A DNA stretch of 64,000 nt from Lachnospiraceae bacterium OM04-12BH (GTDB lineage Bacteria; Bacillota; Clostridia; Lachnospirales; Lachnospiraceae). Below, piece by piece: positions 24,518 to 34,074 of this stretch. The DNA lies in the NCBI GenBank assembly GCA_003490145.1, contig QULQ01000009.1:62001-126000 (forward strand), given 5' to 3'. Position 1 is the stretch's first letter. Each line of letters begins with the position of its first letter. The position numbers were made by a program, and so were the translations under genes. The notes below the pieces were generated by a model. The model was not told the DNA's origin and made no database searches. It worked only from the letters and a program-made list of their open reading frames with translations.

Positions 24518-26084
24518 GGTGATTCTGGCAGTAGTGTTTTTTGCACTGCTGATCATTGTGGCAACCTGCTTATCTGTGGTGCTGCGCTACCGGAAGGACA
24601 TTATGGAAAGATACAGCAGCCAGGGCTTTGCCTATGCTAGGACGGCAGCAGCCTATATTGATGGGGATACGATAAAAAAGTATCTGGAGACCGGACAGAA
24701 GGATGCTTATTATGATGAGATTGAAAGCTTTCTGAATGCCAGTCAGGAAAATTCAGTCCTGAAATATTACTATGTTTACGTACCCTGTGAGGATGACCTG
24801 ATTTATATCTGGGATGCCAATAAGGATGAAGGAGCCTGTGATCTGGGAGATCATGAGGATTATATGGAGGGAGGAAAGGAGGTTTCCTTTGCTGCCTTTC
24901 AGAAGGATCCGGAAGAACAGGTTCTTATATCCATGGATGAAACCTATGGGTACATTGCATCAGTAGTAGCACCGGTCTATGACAGTACGGGAGAGCCGGT
25001 GGCTCTTGTAGGTGTGGATATTTCCATGCCGGGAGTAAAGGAAAACATTGCCCGTTTCATTCTGACGACAAGTATCAATATCATCATCGTGATCCTGCTG
25101 TTCAGCATCGCATTGCTTGTGGTAGTCAGACAGAAGCTGCTCCGTCCGATTGGACTTTTAAACAGGGCATCCCAGAAGATGGTCGAGAACCTGGAGAACG
25201 AAGAGACAGTTTCCATTGATATCCGGACAGGGGACGAGGTGGAAGAGCTGGCAAGATCCTTTGAAAGAATGTATGGGGAAGTAAAGGATTACATAGCACG
25301 CCTTTCTGAGGTGACAGCAGAAAAGGAAAGGATCGGTGCGGAGCTTTCAGTAGCGACCAAAATCCAGGCAGACATGCTGCCAAGTATTTTTCCGCCTTTT
25401 CCGGAACGGACAGACATGGAGATCTATGCGACCATGCATCCAGCCAAGGAGGTCGGCGGCGATTTTTACGACTTCTTCCTGATCGATCCCATGCATCTTG
25501 GCGTGGTGATCGCGGATGTTTCAGGAAAAGGAGTGCCTGCAGCTTTGTTTATGGTGATCGCCAAGACACTGATCAAGAACCGGGCACTGATGGGCGGAAC
25601 ACCGTCAGAGATCCTTGCCTTTGTCAATAACCAGCTATGTGAAAATAACGAAGCAGAGATGTTTGTAACCGTATGGATGGGAATTCTGGATCTGTCTACA
25701 GGTGTGATGACAGCAGCCAATGCCGGACATGAGTATCCTGCCTTCCGGAAAGCAGACGGCGAATTTGAACTGATTAAGGACAAACATGGATTTGTTCTGG
25801 CAGGACTGGAGGATGTGGCATATACAGATTATGAGATCCGGTTTGAACCGGGAGATACGCTGTATGTTTATACGGATGGTGTGGCTGAGGCAACGAATGC
25901 AGAAAGCAAGCTGTTTGGTACAGAACGGATGCTGCAGGCATTAAATGGCAGTCCGGATAAGGCATGCAGGAAGATCCTTGAGAACGTAAGCGGGGGGATT
26001 CATGCCTTCGTGCAGGAGGCTCCACAGTTTGATGATATCACCATGGTGGCACTGACATATTATGGAGAAACCGGTGAACATTAA
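24492..26084 (+). CDS. Membrane sensor protein phosphatase, SpoIIE/RsbU (PP2C) type
   Basis: 530 residues. A membrane segment at about 8-30 and a second at about 195-220 enclose an extracellular Cache-like sensor (residues 35-190, with YYYVYVPCEDDLIYIWDAN and APVYDSTGEPVALVGVDISM). A HAMP region follows (about 220-275), then a PP2C phosphatase domain. Metal-binding motifs are visible: EVGGDFYDFF, VIADVSGKGVPAALFM, GHEYPAFR, YTDGVAEATNAES and FDDITMVAL. Such phosphatases usually activate an anti-anti-sigma factor by removing Ser phosphates, but no partner-switch genes are in the window. ATG 24492 fits the annotated domain start. It ends four bases into the convergent channel gene. Confidence 0.9.
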   Translation: MKKRKLSTKVILAVVFFALLIIVATCLSVVLRYRKDIMERYSSQGFAYARTAAAYIDGDTIKKYLETGQKDAYYDEIESFLNASQENSVLKYYYVYVPCEDDLIYIWDANKDEGACDLGDHEDYMEGGKEVSFAAFQKDPEEQVLISMDETYGYIASVVAPVYDSTGEPVALVGVDISMPGVKENIARFILTTSINIIIVILLFSIALLVVVRQKLLRPIGLLNRASQKMVENLENEETVSIDIRTGDEVEELARSFERMYGEVKDYIARLSEVTAEKERIGAELSVATKIQADMLPSIFPPFPERTDMEIYATMHPAKEVGGDFYDFFLIDPMHLGVVIADVSGKGVPAALFMVIAKTLIKNRALMGGTPSEILAFVNNQLCENNEAEMFVTVWMGILDLSTGVMTAANAGHEYPAFRKADGEFELIKDKHGFVLAGLEDVAYTDYEIRFEPGDTLYVYTDGVAEATNAESKLFGTERMLQALNGSPDKACRKILENVSGGIHAFVQEAPQFDDITMVALTYYGETGEH

Positions 26085-27046
26085 TTCTCGTTTTCACCAC
26101 GGATCACCAGAATATCATTTAATTTGACAACAGTATCTTTTTGCGGCAGAACCGACAGATTATCCCTGAGGATCAGGAAGATAGTCAGCTGGTCTGCCGT
26201 TTCTATTTCTTCGATCGTCTTGCCGGCATAGCGTCTGTCGGCAAAAATTTCAGCAATTTCCTTAATATCCGCATTTTTGATATTGGACAGACCACTCTTT
26301 CTTTGGTACTGTTCCACGAAGCCGGCGCTGATGATACCGGTAGGGATTGCCACGGCGCCAACACCAAGATAAGCGATACAGATCGCCATGACCCTGCCAA
26401 GGGTAGTAATGGGATAGATATCACCATAGCCCACAGTCAGAAGTGTGGACATGCTCCACCAGATCCCACTGAACGCATTACGAAAGACATCCGGCTGTGC
26501 GTCATGCTCGACACTGTACATACACAGGCTGCTTGCCAGCATAAGGATCACTACAATAAAAACAGAGGAGATGATCTGATTCCGCTTTTCATAGAGGACA
26601 GTTGTGATGACATTGAAGGAATCATATCTGGAGTTGAGCCGGAACAGATGGAAGATCCGGGCAACCCGCAGCATCCGGAAGATGACAAAGCCGGACAGGA
26701 AGAAAAATGGCAGGATCGTCAGGAAGTCTATGATACCGTCAAAGGAAATTAGAAAGCGCAGTCTGGAACGCAGTCTGCTTCTGGAAGGATAGAGCAGATC
26801 GGCTGTCCAGATCCGGAGTATATATTCGATGCAGAAGATGCACAGGGTAGCAGCTTCTATCACGTGGAAAAAGCCGGACAGAAAGGACAGCTCTGAGAAG
26901 GTCTGGAGAAAAGTAACCACGATATTTGAAAAAATAACAACCGTAATGAAAATATCAAAAGCACGGCTGATCCGGTTACTTTTGTCTCCGATCTGTATGA
27001 TATTAAAAATTCTGGTTTTCAGAGGTAAGGAGTTTTCGCTGTTCAT
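26081..27046 (-). CDS. Voltage-gated-type potassium channel
   Basis: 321 residues. Six membrane segments: S1 about 29-50, then S4 as FRMLRVARIFHLFRLNSR with regularly spaced Arg, and a pore with the selectivity filter TVGYGD (about residue 205). After S6, residues 245-320 resemble a short TrkA-C-like regulatory domain (VVKLNDILVIRGENEN). Cytoplasmic gating by ligand is therefore possible. It follows the Na+-dependent transporter gene by 12 bases on the same strand, so the two are probably co-transcribed and may link Na+-driven uptake to K+ flux; that link is inference. The 3' end overlaps the convergent phosphatase gene by four bases with no terminator between them. Confidence 0.93.
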   Translation of the reverse strand: MNSENSLPLKTRIFNIIQIGDKSNRISRAFDIFITVVIFSNIVVTFLQTFSELSFLSGFFHVIEAATLCIFCIEYILRIWTADLLYPSRSRLRSRLRFLISFDGIIDFLTILPFFFLSGFVIFRMLRVARIFHLFRLNSRYDSFNVITTVLYEKRNQIISSVFIVVILMLASSLCMYSVEHDAQPDVFRNAFSGIWWSMSTLLTVGYGDIYPITTLGRVMAICIAYLGVGAVAIPTGIISAGFVEQYQRKSGLSNIKNADIKEIAEIFADRRYAGKTIEEIETADQLTIFLILRDNLSVLPQKDTVVKLNDILVIRGENEN

Positions 27047-27058
27047 AGGTGTGATCCT

Positions 27059-28432
27059 TTACATACTGATCCATCCGAAGGCATTTGCCACAGAGCTGAT
27101 CAGGATAATGACAGCAAAGATCGGGCAGAGATATTTGATCATGATCACAAAAACCTTTTTCCTTCTGAAGCTGCTTTCGCCGTGAAGAACCTCTTCCTCG
27201 ATCTTATCGACACCAACGACTCTTGAAATGAGGAGAGAGATGGCGATAGCAGCTATGGGCATCATCACGGAATTGGTTAAAAAGTCAAAGAAATCAAGGA
27301 ACTGCATGCCAATGATAGTAACAGAAGCAAGTGGCCCGTAACCAAGGGATGAGAGACTTCCCAGGATAATCATAATAATACCAATAATAACGGTTGCTTT
27401 TTTACGATTCCAGTGAAGCTCATCCTCGAAGGTGGAAACTGCACTTTCCGTCAGGGCAATGGAACTGGTGATCGCAGCAAACAGCACCAGCACGAAGAAG
27501 AGTACCCCGATAGCGGAGCCGAGTCCCATGCTTTCAAACACCTTGGGTATGGTAATGAACATCAGGGAGGGACCTGCCTTCAGTGTATTCGGATCACCGC
27601 CGGAGAAAGCAAATACAGCAGGAATGATCATAAGGCCTGCCATGATAGCAATGGCGGTATCAAAAATTTCCACATTTTTGGTAGAGTCTTCAATGGAAAT
27701 ATCCTTTTTCATGTAGGAGCCAAAGGTGATCAGGATACCCATGGCAATGGAAAGAGAGTAAAACATCTGCCCCATGGCGGTCACGACTGTCATCCAGGAA
27801 AAATTCTGTACATTGGGAACCAGAAAATATTTTACACCGGCAAGTGCACCCGGTCTTGTTATGGAGTAAACAGCAATGATCACAGAAAGTACTACCAGGA
27901 TGGGCATCATGATCCTGGTTACACGTTCAATGCCATTCCGTACACCGGCATAAATGATAAGCAGGGTGAACAGGGCAAACACGATGAAACAGAGCTCTGT
28001 GGAAATGCCATCGGAAATAAAGGAAGTAAAGTATTCATCCGAAGCCAGAAGATCACCATGGCCGGCAATATATTCAATAAGATATTTGATGACCCATCCG
28101 CCGATCACGGAGTAGTAGGGAACGATCAGGATCGGGATAATGGCATTCAGCCACCCGCCAATGGAAAAGGAAATGGATTTTCCAAAGAAATGGAACGCAC
28201 CTACAGGACTCTTACCGGTCATACGTCCAAGAGAGGTTTCAGCTATGATCATGGTATAACCGAAGGTCAGTGCCAGCAGGATATAGATAAGCAGGAAAAT
28301 ACCGCCGCCGTATTTGGCTGCAAGATATGGAAAACGCCATATATTTCCAAGACCAACGGAGGCACCCGCCGCAGAAAGGACGAAGCCGAGCTTTCCTGAA
28401 AATGAACTTCTCTGTTTGTGATTGTGACTCAT
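27059..28432 (-). CDS. Sodium-dependent transporter, NSS/SNF family
   Basis: 457 residues, about 11-12 membrane segments. The N-terminal signature GKLGFVLSAAGASVGLGNIWRFPYLAAKYGG is the LeuT-fold sodium and substrate site of the neurotransmitter:sodium symporter family. Bacterial members import amino acids or related amines with Na+. SSIALTESAVSTFEDEL, in membrane segment 8, fits the second sodium site. The substrate is not predictable. AAAAGGGGAATTTT precedes the ATG on the minus strand. It is the first gene of a two-gene unit with the K+ channel. Domain content and length are normal. Confidence 0.93.
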   Translation of the reverse strand: MSHNHKQRSSFSGKLGFVLSAAGASVGLGNIWRFPYLAAKYGGGIFLLIYILLALTFGYTMIIAETSLGRMTGKSPVGAFHFFGKSISFSIGGWLNAIIPILIVPYYSVIGGWVIKYLIEYIAGHGDLLASDEYFTSFISDGISTELCFIVFALFTLLIIYAGVRNGIERVTRIMMPILVVLSVIIAVYSITRPGALAGVKYFLVPNVQNFSWMTVVTAMGQMFYSLSIAMGILITFGSYMKKDISIEDSTKNVEIFDTAIAIMAGLMIIPAVFAFSGGDPNTLKAGPSLMFITIPKVFESMGLGSAIGVLFFVLVLFAAITSSIALTESAVSTFEDELHWNRKKATVIIGIIMIILGSLSSLGYGPLASVTIIGMQFLDFFDFLTNSVMMPIAAIAISLLISRVVGVDKIEEEVLHGESSFRRKKVFVIMIKYLCPIFAVIILISSVANAFGWISM

Positions 28433-28546
28433 AAAATTCCCCTTTTTCTTTTATTCTGAGCAGAGTATCTTCTCCTTACCAGGATCAGCTGCTTTTATTG
28501 TGCATATGTCGAAAATATAGCATAAATCCTGCAAAAAAGCAATGCT

Positions 28547-29320
28547 TCAGGTAGCTTCAATCGGCAGAACAACCTGCGTGATGAATTTTTGGGGATCCTT
28601 ATGCTGGGGCGGACCCTCCAGATAAATGTGACGCAGGGTACCGCGTGGAGAAAATTGATGCTCCGCAGCATATTCTAACAACCGCCGCCCCACGGCGGGC
28701 AGATCCTCGTAAGCGCCATGATGATAGATGCTCAGGGCATCCGTTGGCGGCAGGAGCGTCACAAGCTCTCCCTCGCTTCCGGGCGGAACAGCTACGCAGA
28801 AGGCTGCCTCCAGCGGAGCGCTGATGGGATACTCGATAAAATACATCCGCCGTGTGGTGTCCGTCCCATAGGCGCGCATAGCCTCCAACGCTGTGTTACG
28901 CAGCAGCACCGTCTTCTCCGCAATGGAATCGCTGCGATAACTCTTCCGATAGACAAGCTGGCTTTGCAGCTGTAATTTCCTGACCTGCGGCGGCACGGCC
29001 GAGGTGCGCTCATAGAGCTTTTCAATATTCAGATTCAGTTGATCGCGCAGCTTTTCCAGCCGCCGGATCATCGACAGAAGATCAATGGAGTCATCATAAT
29101 ATCCACGTATCTCGTCCAGCGACAGCCCCAAATCCTGTAGAATGCGGATGTTGCGGATTTTAGTAAAGGTATCAATGGTGTAATAGCGGTTCCCGGCATC
29201 TCCCTTCTTGATATCGGGACGGATCAGACCGTGCTCCTCATAATTCAAGATCATGCGCCGTGTCACGCCCGCCGCACGGGTGATTTCCCCGATAGAGAAC
29301 AGCTCCTGTCTCTGCGTCAT
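28547..29320 (-). CDS. MerR-family activator with GyrI-like ligand domain (BmrR type)
   Basis: 257 residues. The N-terminal winged helix (about 6-75) reads FSIGEITRAAGVTRRMILNYEEHGLI, then the linker helix with RRLEKLRDQLNLNIEKLYER. The C-terminal half (about 110-257) looks like a GyrI/BmrR small-molecule domain (RRMYFIEYPISAPLEAAFCVAVP, LYIYLEGPP-like end). ATG 29320 is chosen over the upstream ATG because AGGAGGAAGC lies at the right distance. It is divergent from the giant surface-protein gene. The shared intergenic region has a promoter with the 19-bp spacer and dyad that MerR proteins remodel. G+C content and codon use differ from the neighbouring transporter genes. Confidence 0.88.
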   Translation of the reverse strand: MTQRQELFSIGEITRAAGVTRRMILNYEEHGLIRPDIKKGDAGNRYYTIDTFTKIRNIRILQDLGLSLDEIRGYYDDSIDLLSMIRRLEKLRDQLNLNIEKLYERTSAVPPQVRKLQLQSQLVYRKSYRSDSIAEKTVLLRNTALEAMRAYGTDTTRRMYFIEYPISAPLEAAFCVAVPPGSEGELVTLLPPTDALSIYHHGAYEDLPAVGRRLLEYAAEHQFSPRGTLRHIYLEGPPQHKDPQKFITQVVLPIEAT

Positions 29321-29350
29321 AAACAGCTTCCTCCTTACTGCCAAAAGGTC

Positions 29351-29381
29351 TTGCATCGGACATCAATGTCCGATGTATAAT
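29351..29381 (+). promoter_or_regulatory. MerR-type promoter with 19-bp spacer and central dyad
   Basis: TTGCAT (29351-29356) and TATAAT (29376-29381) are 19 bases apart instead of 17. CATCGGACAT and ATGTCCGATG (29354-29375, two-base centre) form a perfect 10-bp inverted repeat between them. This is the classic architecture of promoters activated by MerR proteins through DNA untwisting. It drives the surface-protein gene on the plus strand and probably represses or autoregulates the divergent merR gene. Confidence 0.9.
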
Positions 29382-29427
29382 CCCATTATAGTGATGCCTG
29401 GATGAGATGGCAAGGAGGAATATACCT

Positions 29428-32400
29428 ATGAAGAAACGAATTGTAAGTCTGACGATGGTGTTAGCGCTGTGTCTGATGCTGCTCCCGACCTCAGCTTTTG
29501 CGGCAGAGGACAGCGGTGCAGCCATTGGCACAGGTGGTCTGTGTGCACACCACACGGAGCATGATGATACCTGTGGGTACGTGGAGGGAATCGCAGAAAG
29601 TCCCTGCACCCACGAGCACAGTGAGGACTGCTATACTGAGGTCACAAGCTGCACTCACGAACATACCGGGGAATGCTACCCGGCATCGGACAGCAGCATT
29701 CCGGAGGACGGGACGACATCCTCTGAGGATGAGTCAGTTGAAGATACAATGCCCTCTGATGATGAATCAGGTAAGGATACAACGCTCCCTGAAGATGCGG
29801 AGCCTACCGCGTGCAGCCATGTATGCAGCGTGGAAAGCGGCTGTATTAAGCAGGAGCTGGACTGCAAGCATGAACATGATGAGGAGTGCGGGTATGCCCC
29901 GGCTGTGGAAGGACAGCCCTGCACCTATGTCTGCACTCTGTGCGGCATGACCGAGATCACAGCGTGGAGCTTTGTGGATACACAGGAAGTCCTTGACCCG
30001 GACAGCGGTGTACTTGCCCTGTCCGCCAGTGCGGAGAGTCCTGTCCTCTATGAGGATATCGTGGACCTGCTCCCGACAGAAATTGAAGCCACTACAGAGA
30101 ACAGCACAGAAACCCTTTCCCTGGATAGCTGGAGCTGTGACGATTATCCGGATGAAGGAGCCTATACCGGCAGCTATACTTTTCATGCAGTACTGCCCGA
30201 GGGCTATGGGCTGGCAGCGGATGCACCTGCCCTCACCGTGACGGTGGAGCTGGACGATGAAGTGATGCTGATGGCTGAAGGACAGCACAGTCACTGTATC
30301 TGCGGCGCAAGTCACAGAGATATTGGCGAACACAAAGGGGAAGCTTCGGTTTCCTTTGACAAGAAGCTGAGTTGCAGTAGTAGTGATACTTGGTTGCAGG
30401 TTGACAATAATTCAGCAGGAAAAACAACAATTGACAATCGAACCTATTGGGTTTTGCCTGCGGGCAGCTATTATCTGGCCGGCGATATAACTCTTGACAA
30501 ATCTATTCTTATTGAGAGTGGTGAGGTTAATATCTGCCTGAACGGACATAAGCTTCGCCTAAACCATGGAACCGTTCAAATTTGGGAGGTAATCCAGCTT
30601 AATGGCGGCACCTTGAATCTGACGGATTGTCAAGACAAAGGTACAGTTTGCCATGTTGATGGCAATCCTGGACGTGGCGTAACTGTGGGGAACGGCACAA
30701 GCTTTACTTTATACGGCGGTACCATTTGCAATAATGTAGCTCGTGTAAGCAGCACAAAGGCGCAAGGCGGCGTATATATTGGCATCGGATCTACATTCAA
30801 TATGTATGGCGGCAAAATTCACAATAACCGGGCTGAAGATTCAAACGAACCTACGTATGAGTTTTGGGGTGGCGGTGGCGTTTACTGTGCCCCAAAGGGA
30901 ACATTTAACCTGCTTGCCGGCGAGATAACGGAAAATCAAGTTCGCGTGACTAAAGATGGTGGCAACGGTTTTGGCGGCGGTGTGTTTAATCAAGGCACTT
31001 TTACCATGAGCGGCAACAGCAAGATTTCTAAAAATTTCATTACCTGCAGCTCGCCTAGGGGTCAATATGGTGGCGGTGTCTGCAATTATAAAAATGATTA
31101 TTGTTATGCCACATTTAAGATGAATGGCGGCGAGATCAGTGGGAATTATATAGATTCCTGGAATGGCGGTCCTGCCTATGGTGGTGGCGTATATAATAAT
31201 AAAATATTTAAGTTCACAGGCGGCACCATCACTGGCAACAGGGTACAGTCCGCACAGATGAATGTTTTTGGCGGCGGTATCTACAATGATCAGGGCGGCG
31301 AGTTTACTATGAGCGGTGGTGCGATAAGCGGCAATCAGGCATTAACCTATACATCATCAGCCAGTAATAACTCAATCGATGGCGGTGGCATATATTTTAC
31401 GAGCGGTACCACTGGAAATTTTACACTCAGCGGCGGCACGATCACCGGCAACACCGCAAAAGGTAAGGGCGCAGGGATTTTCATTTATGATTATGATAAA
31501 TACGATCAAACGTATTTCCATCTGAGCGGAAACCCGGTTGTTTGGGATAACAAAACGGATAATAAGCAATGCAATCTTTATATGTATTACAGATATGACC
31601 TGAAGAGTCCCCTGACCCCGGACGCAAAGGTGGGGCTTAGCTTAAAAGAGGTTAATAATAATAATGTCATGGTGAATGTAGGCTCAGGCATCACCGAGGA
31701 TATGAGTCAGTATTTTGCAAGTGACGATAGTGCCTTTAAGCTTGAAACAAGTGGCAGCACAATTATTAGAACACCGGCGCATACCCACAGCTGGGAATTC
31801 ACAAAAAAAGACGGCAATAACTCGAAGATTTTTGTTACCTGCAAAGGCACTATAGGTACCTGTGACTACAAAAACGACCAGGCAACTGTGTCGATCAGCA
31901 CTGACCAGACAGTTTATGATTGTGCACTAATTAAGGAAGCCCCTAAGGCTGTGCTGACATATTCCAATAATTGGCCAGATGGCTTGACAAAAGCCCAGGA
32001 GTCTGCCATTGAGTATTATAAGAGTACAGATGGCGGCAGCAGCTACACGGTTCTTGTTACCGATAACAATGATTTGAAGAAGCCAGGTAAATATCTGGCA
32101 CAGATTGCACTTGTTAAGAATAGATATCTTGAAACGTGTTTCTCTGTGGTAGATAACCGTAAAACAGACCCGAAGTACACTGCTCCAACGCCCAAGCGCG
32201 GTCTGACCTACAACGGAGAGGAGCAGAAACTCATCAATCCAGGCCACGTCGAGGGCGGTGATATGTTGTATAAGCTGGAAAACGGCACATACAGCACAGA
32301 GCTTCCAACGGCAACCAATGCAGGTCGCTATACTGTTTATTACAAGGTTGTGGGTGATGCTACCCACAATGACACGGCAGAACAGAGCATCACCGTGACG

Positions 32401-33636
32401 ATCGGCAAAGCGCCCCTTACCGGCACACCCACCTTTACCCCGGTCACCGAAGCGGGCAAGACGATTGGGGATGTTACACCGACTGTTACTCATCCCGTCG
32501 GATGGCCTAATGGAGCCTTCGGGTGGATTGGGGAGGGTGGAGCTTACTTGGCTCTTAATACTCCGATTAAGCAGGGTGCTTCCTATGAATGGTTCTTCAA
32601 ACCGGCTGACAGAAACAACTATCAGTGTAGCAGCGGAAAACTTGTGCTGTGGGCAGGTACGAGCGGAGGCAGCAGCTCTAATCCCGGCGGCGGAAACAGC
32701 TCCAATACCAGTGGCGGTTCTAATACCGGTGGCAGTAGCTCCGACGATGGAAACACCTCCGATATCGGAAACAGCAATAACGGCAGCTCCAATGCCAATA
32801 TTCCGCCCACTCCTGTAACCGTTCCGGTATCCGGTGATGAAAAAACCATTCAGGTGGATGCAGTGGTCAGTGGCAATACGGCCACCATCAAAAATGTTGA
32901 CCTCTCCAAACTGGATACCGTTATCGAAGACACTGCCAAAAACGGCGTTGTAACCATTGACTTCTCCGTATTGAAAAAGGTGGATAACGTAAAGCTCCCC
33001 TCCAACGTCGTAAAGCAGATCGCGGAGGCGGTAAATGAGCCGGATAATGATGCAAAGGATCTTGAGATCGTTCTGGCCAATGGTACATCTATTAAGCTTG
33101 ATGCAAAGATGCTGGGTGAAAAGAACGTAAAGGCAAATGGGGCCGACATTACAATCTCCATCAAGCGCATCACAGGCAGCAGCCTGAACATCAAGCAGAA
33201 GCAGGCGGTGGGCAGTCGCCCGGCATTGGATATCAATGTCACCATCGGCGGCAAGCCCATCTCCGACATGAACGGCAAGGTTACCATTTCTGCTGCTTAT
33301 GAGCTGAAGCCCGGCGAACATGCCAGTGGGATTGTAGTCAGCTATGTGGATGCGAACGGCAACAGGCAGCTCTGCGAAACCAGCTATGACCCTATCAGAA
33401 AGCAGGTAAGCTGGAAAATCGGTTCTTTCTCTCCGTCTTCTGTCTATATGATTGGATATGATGAGAGCAGGGTGCACGCATATGTGACCTACACTGTACA
33501 GAAGGGCAGCACCCTTTCAATGATTGCGAAAAAGCATGGCTGCACCGTGGCTGATATCATGGCGGCCAACAGCGGCCTGATCAAAAATCCAAATCGAATC
33601 TTTGTGGGCTGGCAGCTTAAAATCCCACAGGATTAA
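29428..33636 (+). CDS. Giant secreted Cys/His-rich, parallel-beta-helix surface protein with C-terminal LysM
   Basis: 1402 residues. A Sec signal peptide (MKKRIVSLTMVLALCLML, cleavage near TSAFA-AED) is followed by Cys/His-rich segments at about 38-180 (CTHEHSEDCY, CTHEHTGECY, CKHEHDEECGY) that may bind metal. Residues about 320-680 hold repeated GGGVYN...FTMSGGTISGN units typical of a right-handed beta-helix. Further Ig/MBG-like segments run to about 1080, then a Gly/Ser/Asn linker (1080-1130), another domain, and a LysM motif at 1351-1402 (YTVQKGSTLSMIAKKHGCTV...) that would hold it to peptidoglycan. AAGGAGG precedes ATG 29428. Likely an adhesin or glycan-interacting protein; no catalytic residues were identified. 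Expression is probably MerR-controlled. Confidence 0.87.
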   Translation: MKKRIVSLTMVLALCLMLLPTSAFAAEDSGAAIGTGGLCAHHTEHDDTCGYVEGIAESPCTHEHSEDCYTEVTSCTHEHTGECYPASDSSIPEDGTTSSEDESVEDTMPSDDESGKDTTLPEDAEPTACSHVCSVESGCIKQELDCKHEHDEECGYAPAVEGQPCTYVCTLCGMTEITAWSFVDTQEVLDPDSGVLALSASAESPVLYEDIVDLLPTEIEATTENSTETLSLDSWSCDDYPDEGAYTGSYTFHAVLPEGYGLAADAPALTVTVELDDEVMLMAEGQHSHCICGASHRDIGEHKGEASVSFDKKLSCSSSDTWLQVDNNSAGKTTIDNRTYWVLPAGSYYLAGDITLDKSILIESGEVNICLNGHKLRLNHGTVQIWEVIQLNGGTLNLTDCQDKGTVCHVDGNPGRGVTVGNGTSFTLYGGTICNNVARVSSTKAQGGVYIGIGSTFNMYGGKIHNNRAEDSNEPTYEFWGGGGVYCAPKGTFNLLAGEITENQVRVTKDGGNGFGGGVFNQGTFTMSGNSKISKNFITCSSPRGQYGGGVCNYKNDYCYATFKMNGGEISGNYIDSWNGGPAYGGGVYNNKIFKFTGGTITGNRVQSAQMNVFGGGIYNDQGGEFTMSGGAISGNQALTYTSSASNNSIDGGGIYFTSGTTGNFTLSGGTITGNTAKGKGAGIFIYDYDKYDQTYFHLSGNPVVWDNKTDNKQCNLYMYYRYDLKSPLTPDAKVGLSLKEVNNNNVMVNVGSGITEDMSQYFASDDSAFKLETSGSTIIRTPAHTHSWEFTKKDGNNSKIFVTCKGTIGTCDYKNDQATVSISTDQTVYDCALIKEAPKAVLTYSNNWPDGLTKAQESAIEYYKSTDGGSSYTVLVTDNNDLKKPGKYLAQIALVKNRYLETCFSVVDNRKTDPKYTAPTPKRGLTYNGEEQKLINPGHVEGGDMLYKLENGTYSTELPTATNAGRYTVYYKVVGDATHNDTAEQSITVTIGKAPLTGTPTFTPVTEAGKTIGDVTPTVTHPVGWPNGAFGWIGEGGAYLALNTPIKQGASYEWFFKPADRNNYQCSSGKLVLWAGTSGGSSSNPGGGNSSNTSGGSNTGGSSSDDGNTSDIGNSNNGSSNANIPPTPVTVPVSGDEKTIQVDAVVSGNTATIKNVDLSKLDTVIEDTAKNGVVTIDFSVLKKVDNVKLPSNVVKQIAEAVNEPDNDAKDLEIVLANGTSIKLDAKMLGEKNVKANGADITISIKRITGSSLNIKQKQAVGSRPALDINVTIGGKPISDMNGKVTISAAYELKPGEHASGIVVSYVDANGNRQLCETSYDPIRKQVSWKIGSFSPSSVYMIGYDESRVHAYVTYTVQKGSTLSMIAKKHGCTVADIMAANSGLIKNPNRIFVGWQLKIPQD

Positions 33637-33689
33637 GAATGATAAATTTTGTTTGATATTTAAAAAACAGGCAATATAATTACAAAAAA

Positions 33690-33738
33690 ACGAGTAGCAG
33701 ATAAGCGTAAATCCAGTTTATCAGCTGCTCGTTTTTAT
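33690..33738 (+). terminator. Terminator of the surface-protein gene
   Basis: ACGAGTAGCAGATAA (33690-33704) pairs with TTATCAGCTGCTCGT (33718-33732) with two mismatched or wobble positions, followed by TTTTA. Confidence 0.88.
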
Positions 33739-33786
33739 ATTGCGAAAAAATGAGCATTGCCATGAAAAGAGAGGAGCTGAAACAAA

Positions 33787-34074
33787 ATGGCGGAAAGCAG
33801 CAAGATGAAGGAAATGCCGGTGGATAGGCTGATGAATGAAAGAGGGAAATGAAGCGGCATTAAATGCCCTGATGCTGGCATTCCCGGTTCAGATGCTTAT
33901 GGTTGCAGTGGGGGTTGGAACAGGTGTGGGAACCAATACGCTTCTGGCAAGGACACTTGGACAGGGAAACAGTAAAAAGGCTGCAAGGGTAGCAGGAAAC
34001 AGTCAGTTTCTTGGTGTGATCATTTATGCGGTCTGCCTGGTATTTGGTATTATTCCATTGAAACGACTGTTGCT
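33787..34074 (+). pseudogene. MATE-family efflux transporter remnant
   Basis: GAGAGGAGCTGAAACAAA precedes ATG 33787, which reads MAESSKMKEMPVDRLM and then stops. A second frame from about 33834 reads [20 protein letters not shown] and [20 protein letters not shown], the early membrane region of MATE drug/Na+ antiporters. The join lacks the first membrane helix (roughly 25-30 codons), so an internal deletion shifted the frame. The 3' end breaks off near 34074 into an AbiEii fragment. A normal MATE protein is about 450 residues, so this is non-functional. Confidence 0.85.

Noticed and set aside
27413..28399. 328-codon plus-strand open frame opposite the Na+-dependent transporter
   Set aside because: Composition (Gly, His, Asn, Lys-rich) is not protein-like, and the minus-strand transporter is unambiguous.
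31927..33477. 516-codon minus-strand open frame opposite the surface-protein gene
   Set aside because: It is the shadow of a repetitive, codon-biased gene with signal peptide, domain structure and good ribosome-binding site on the plus strand.
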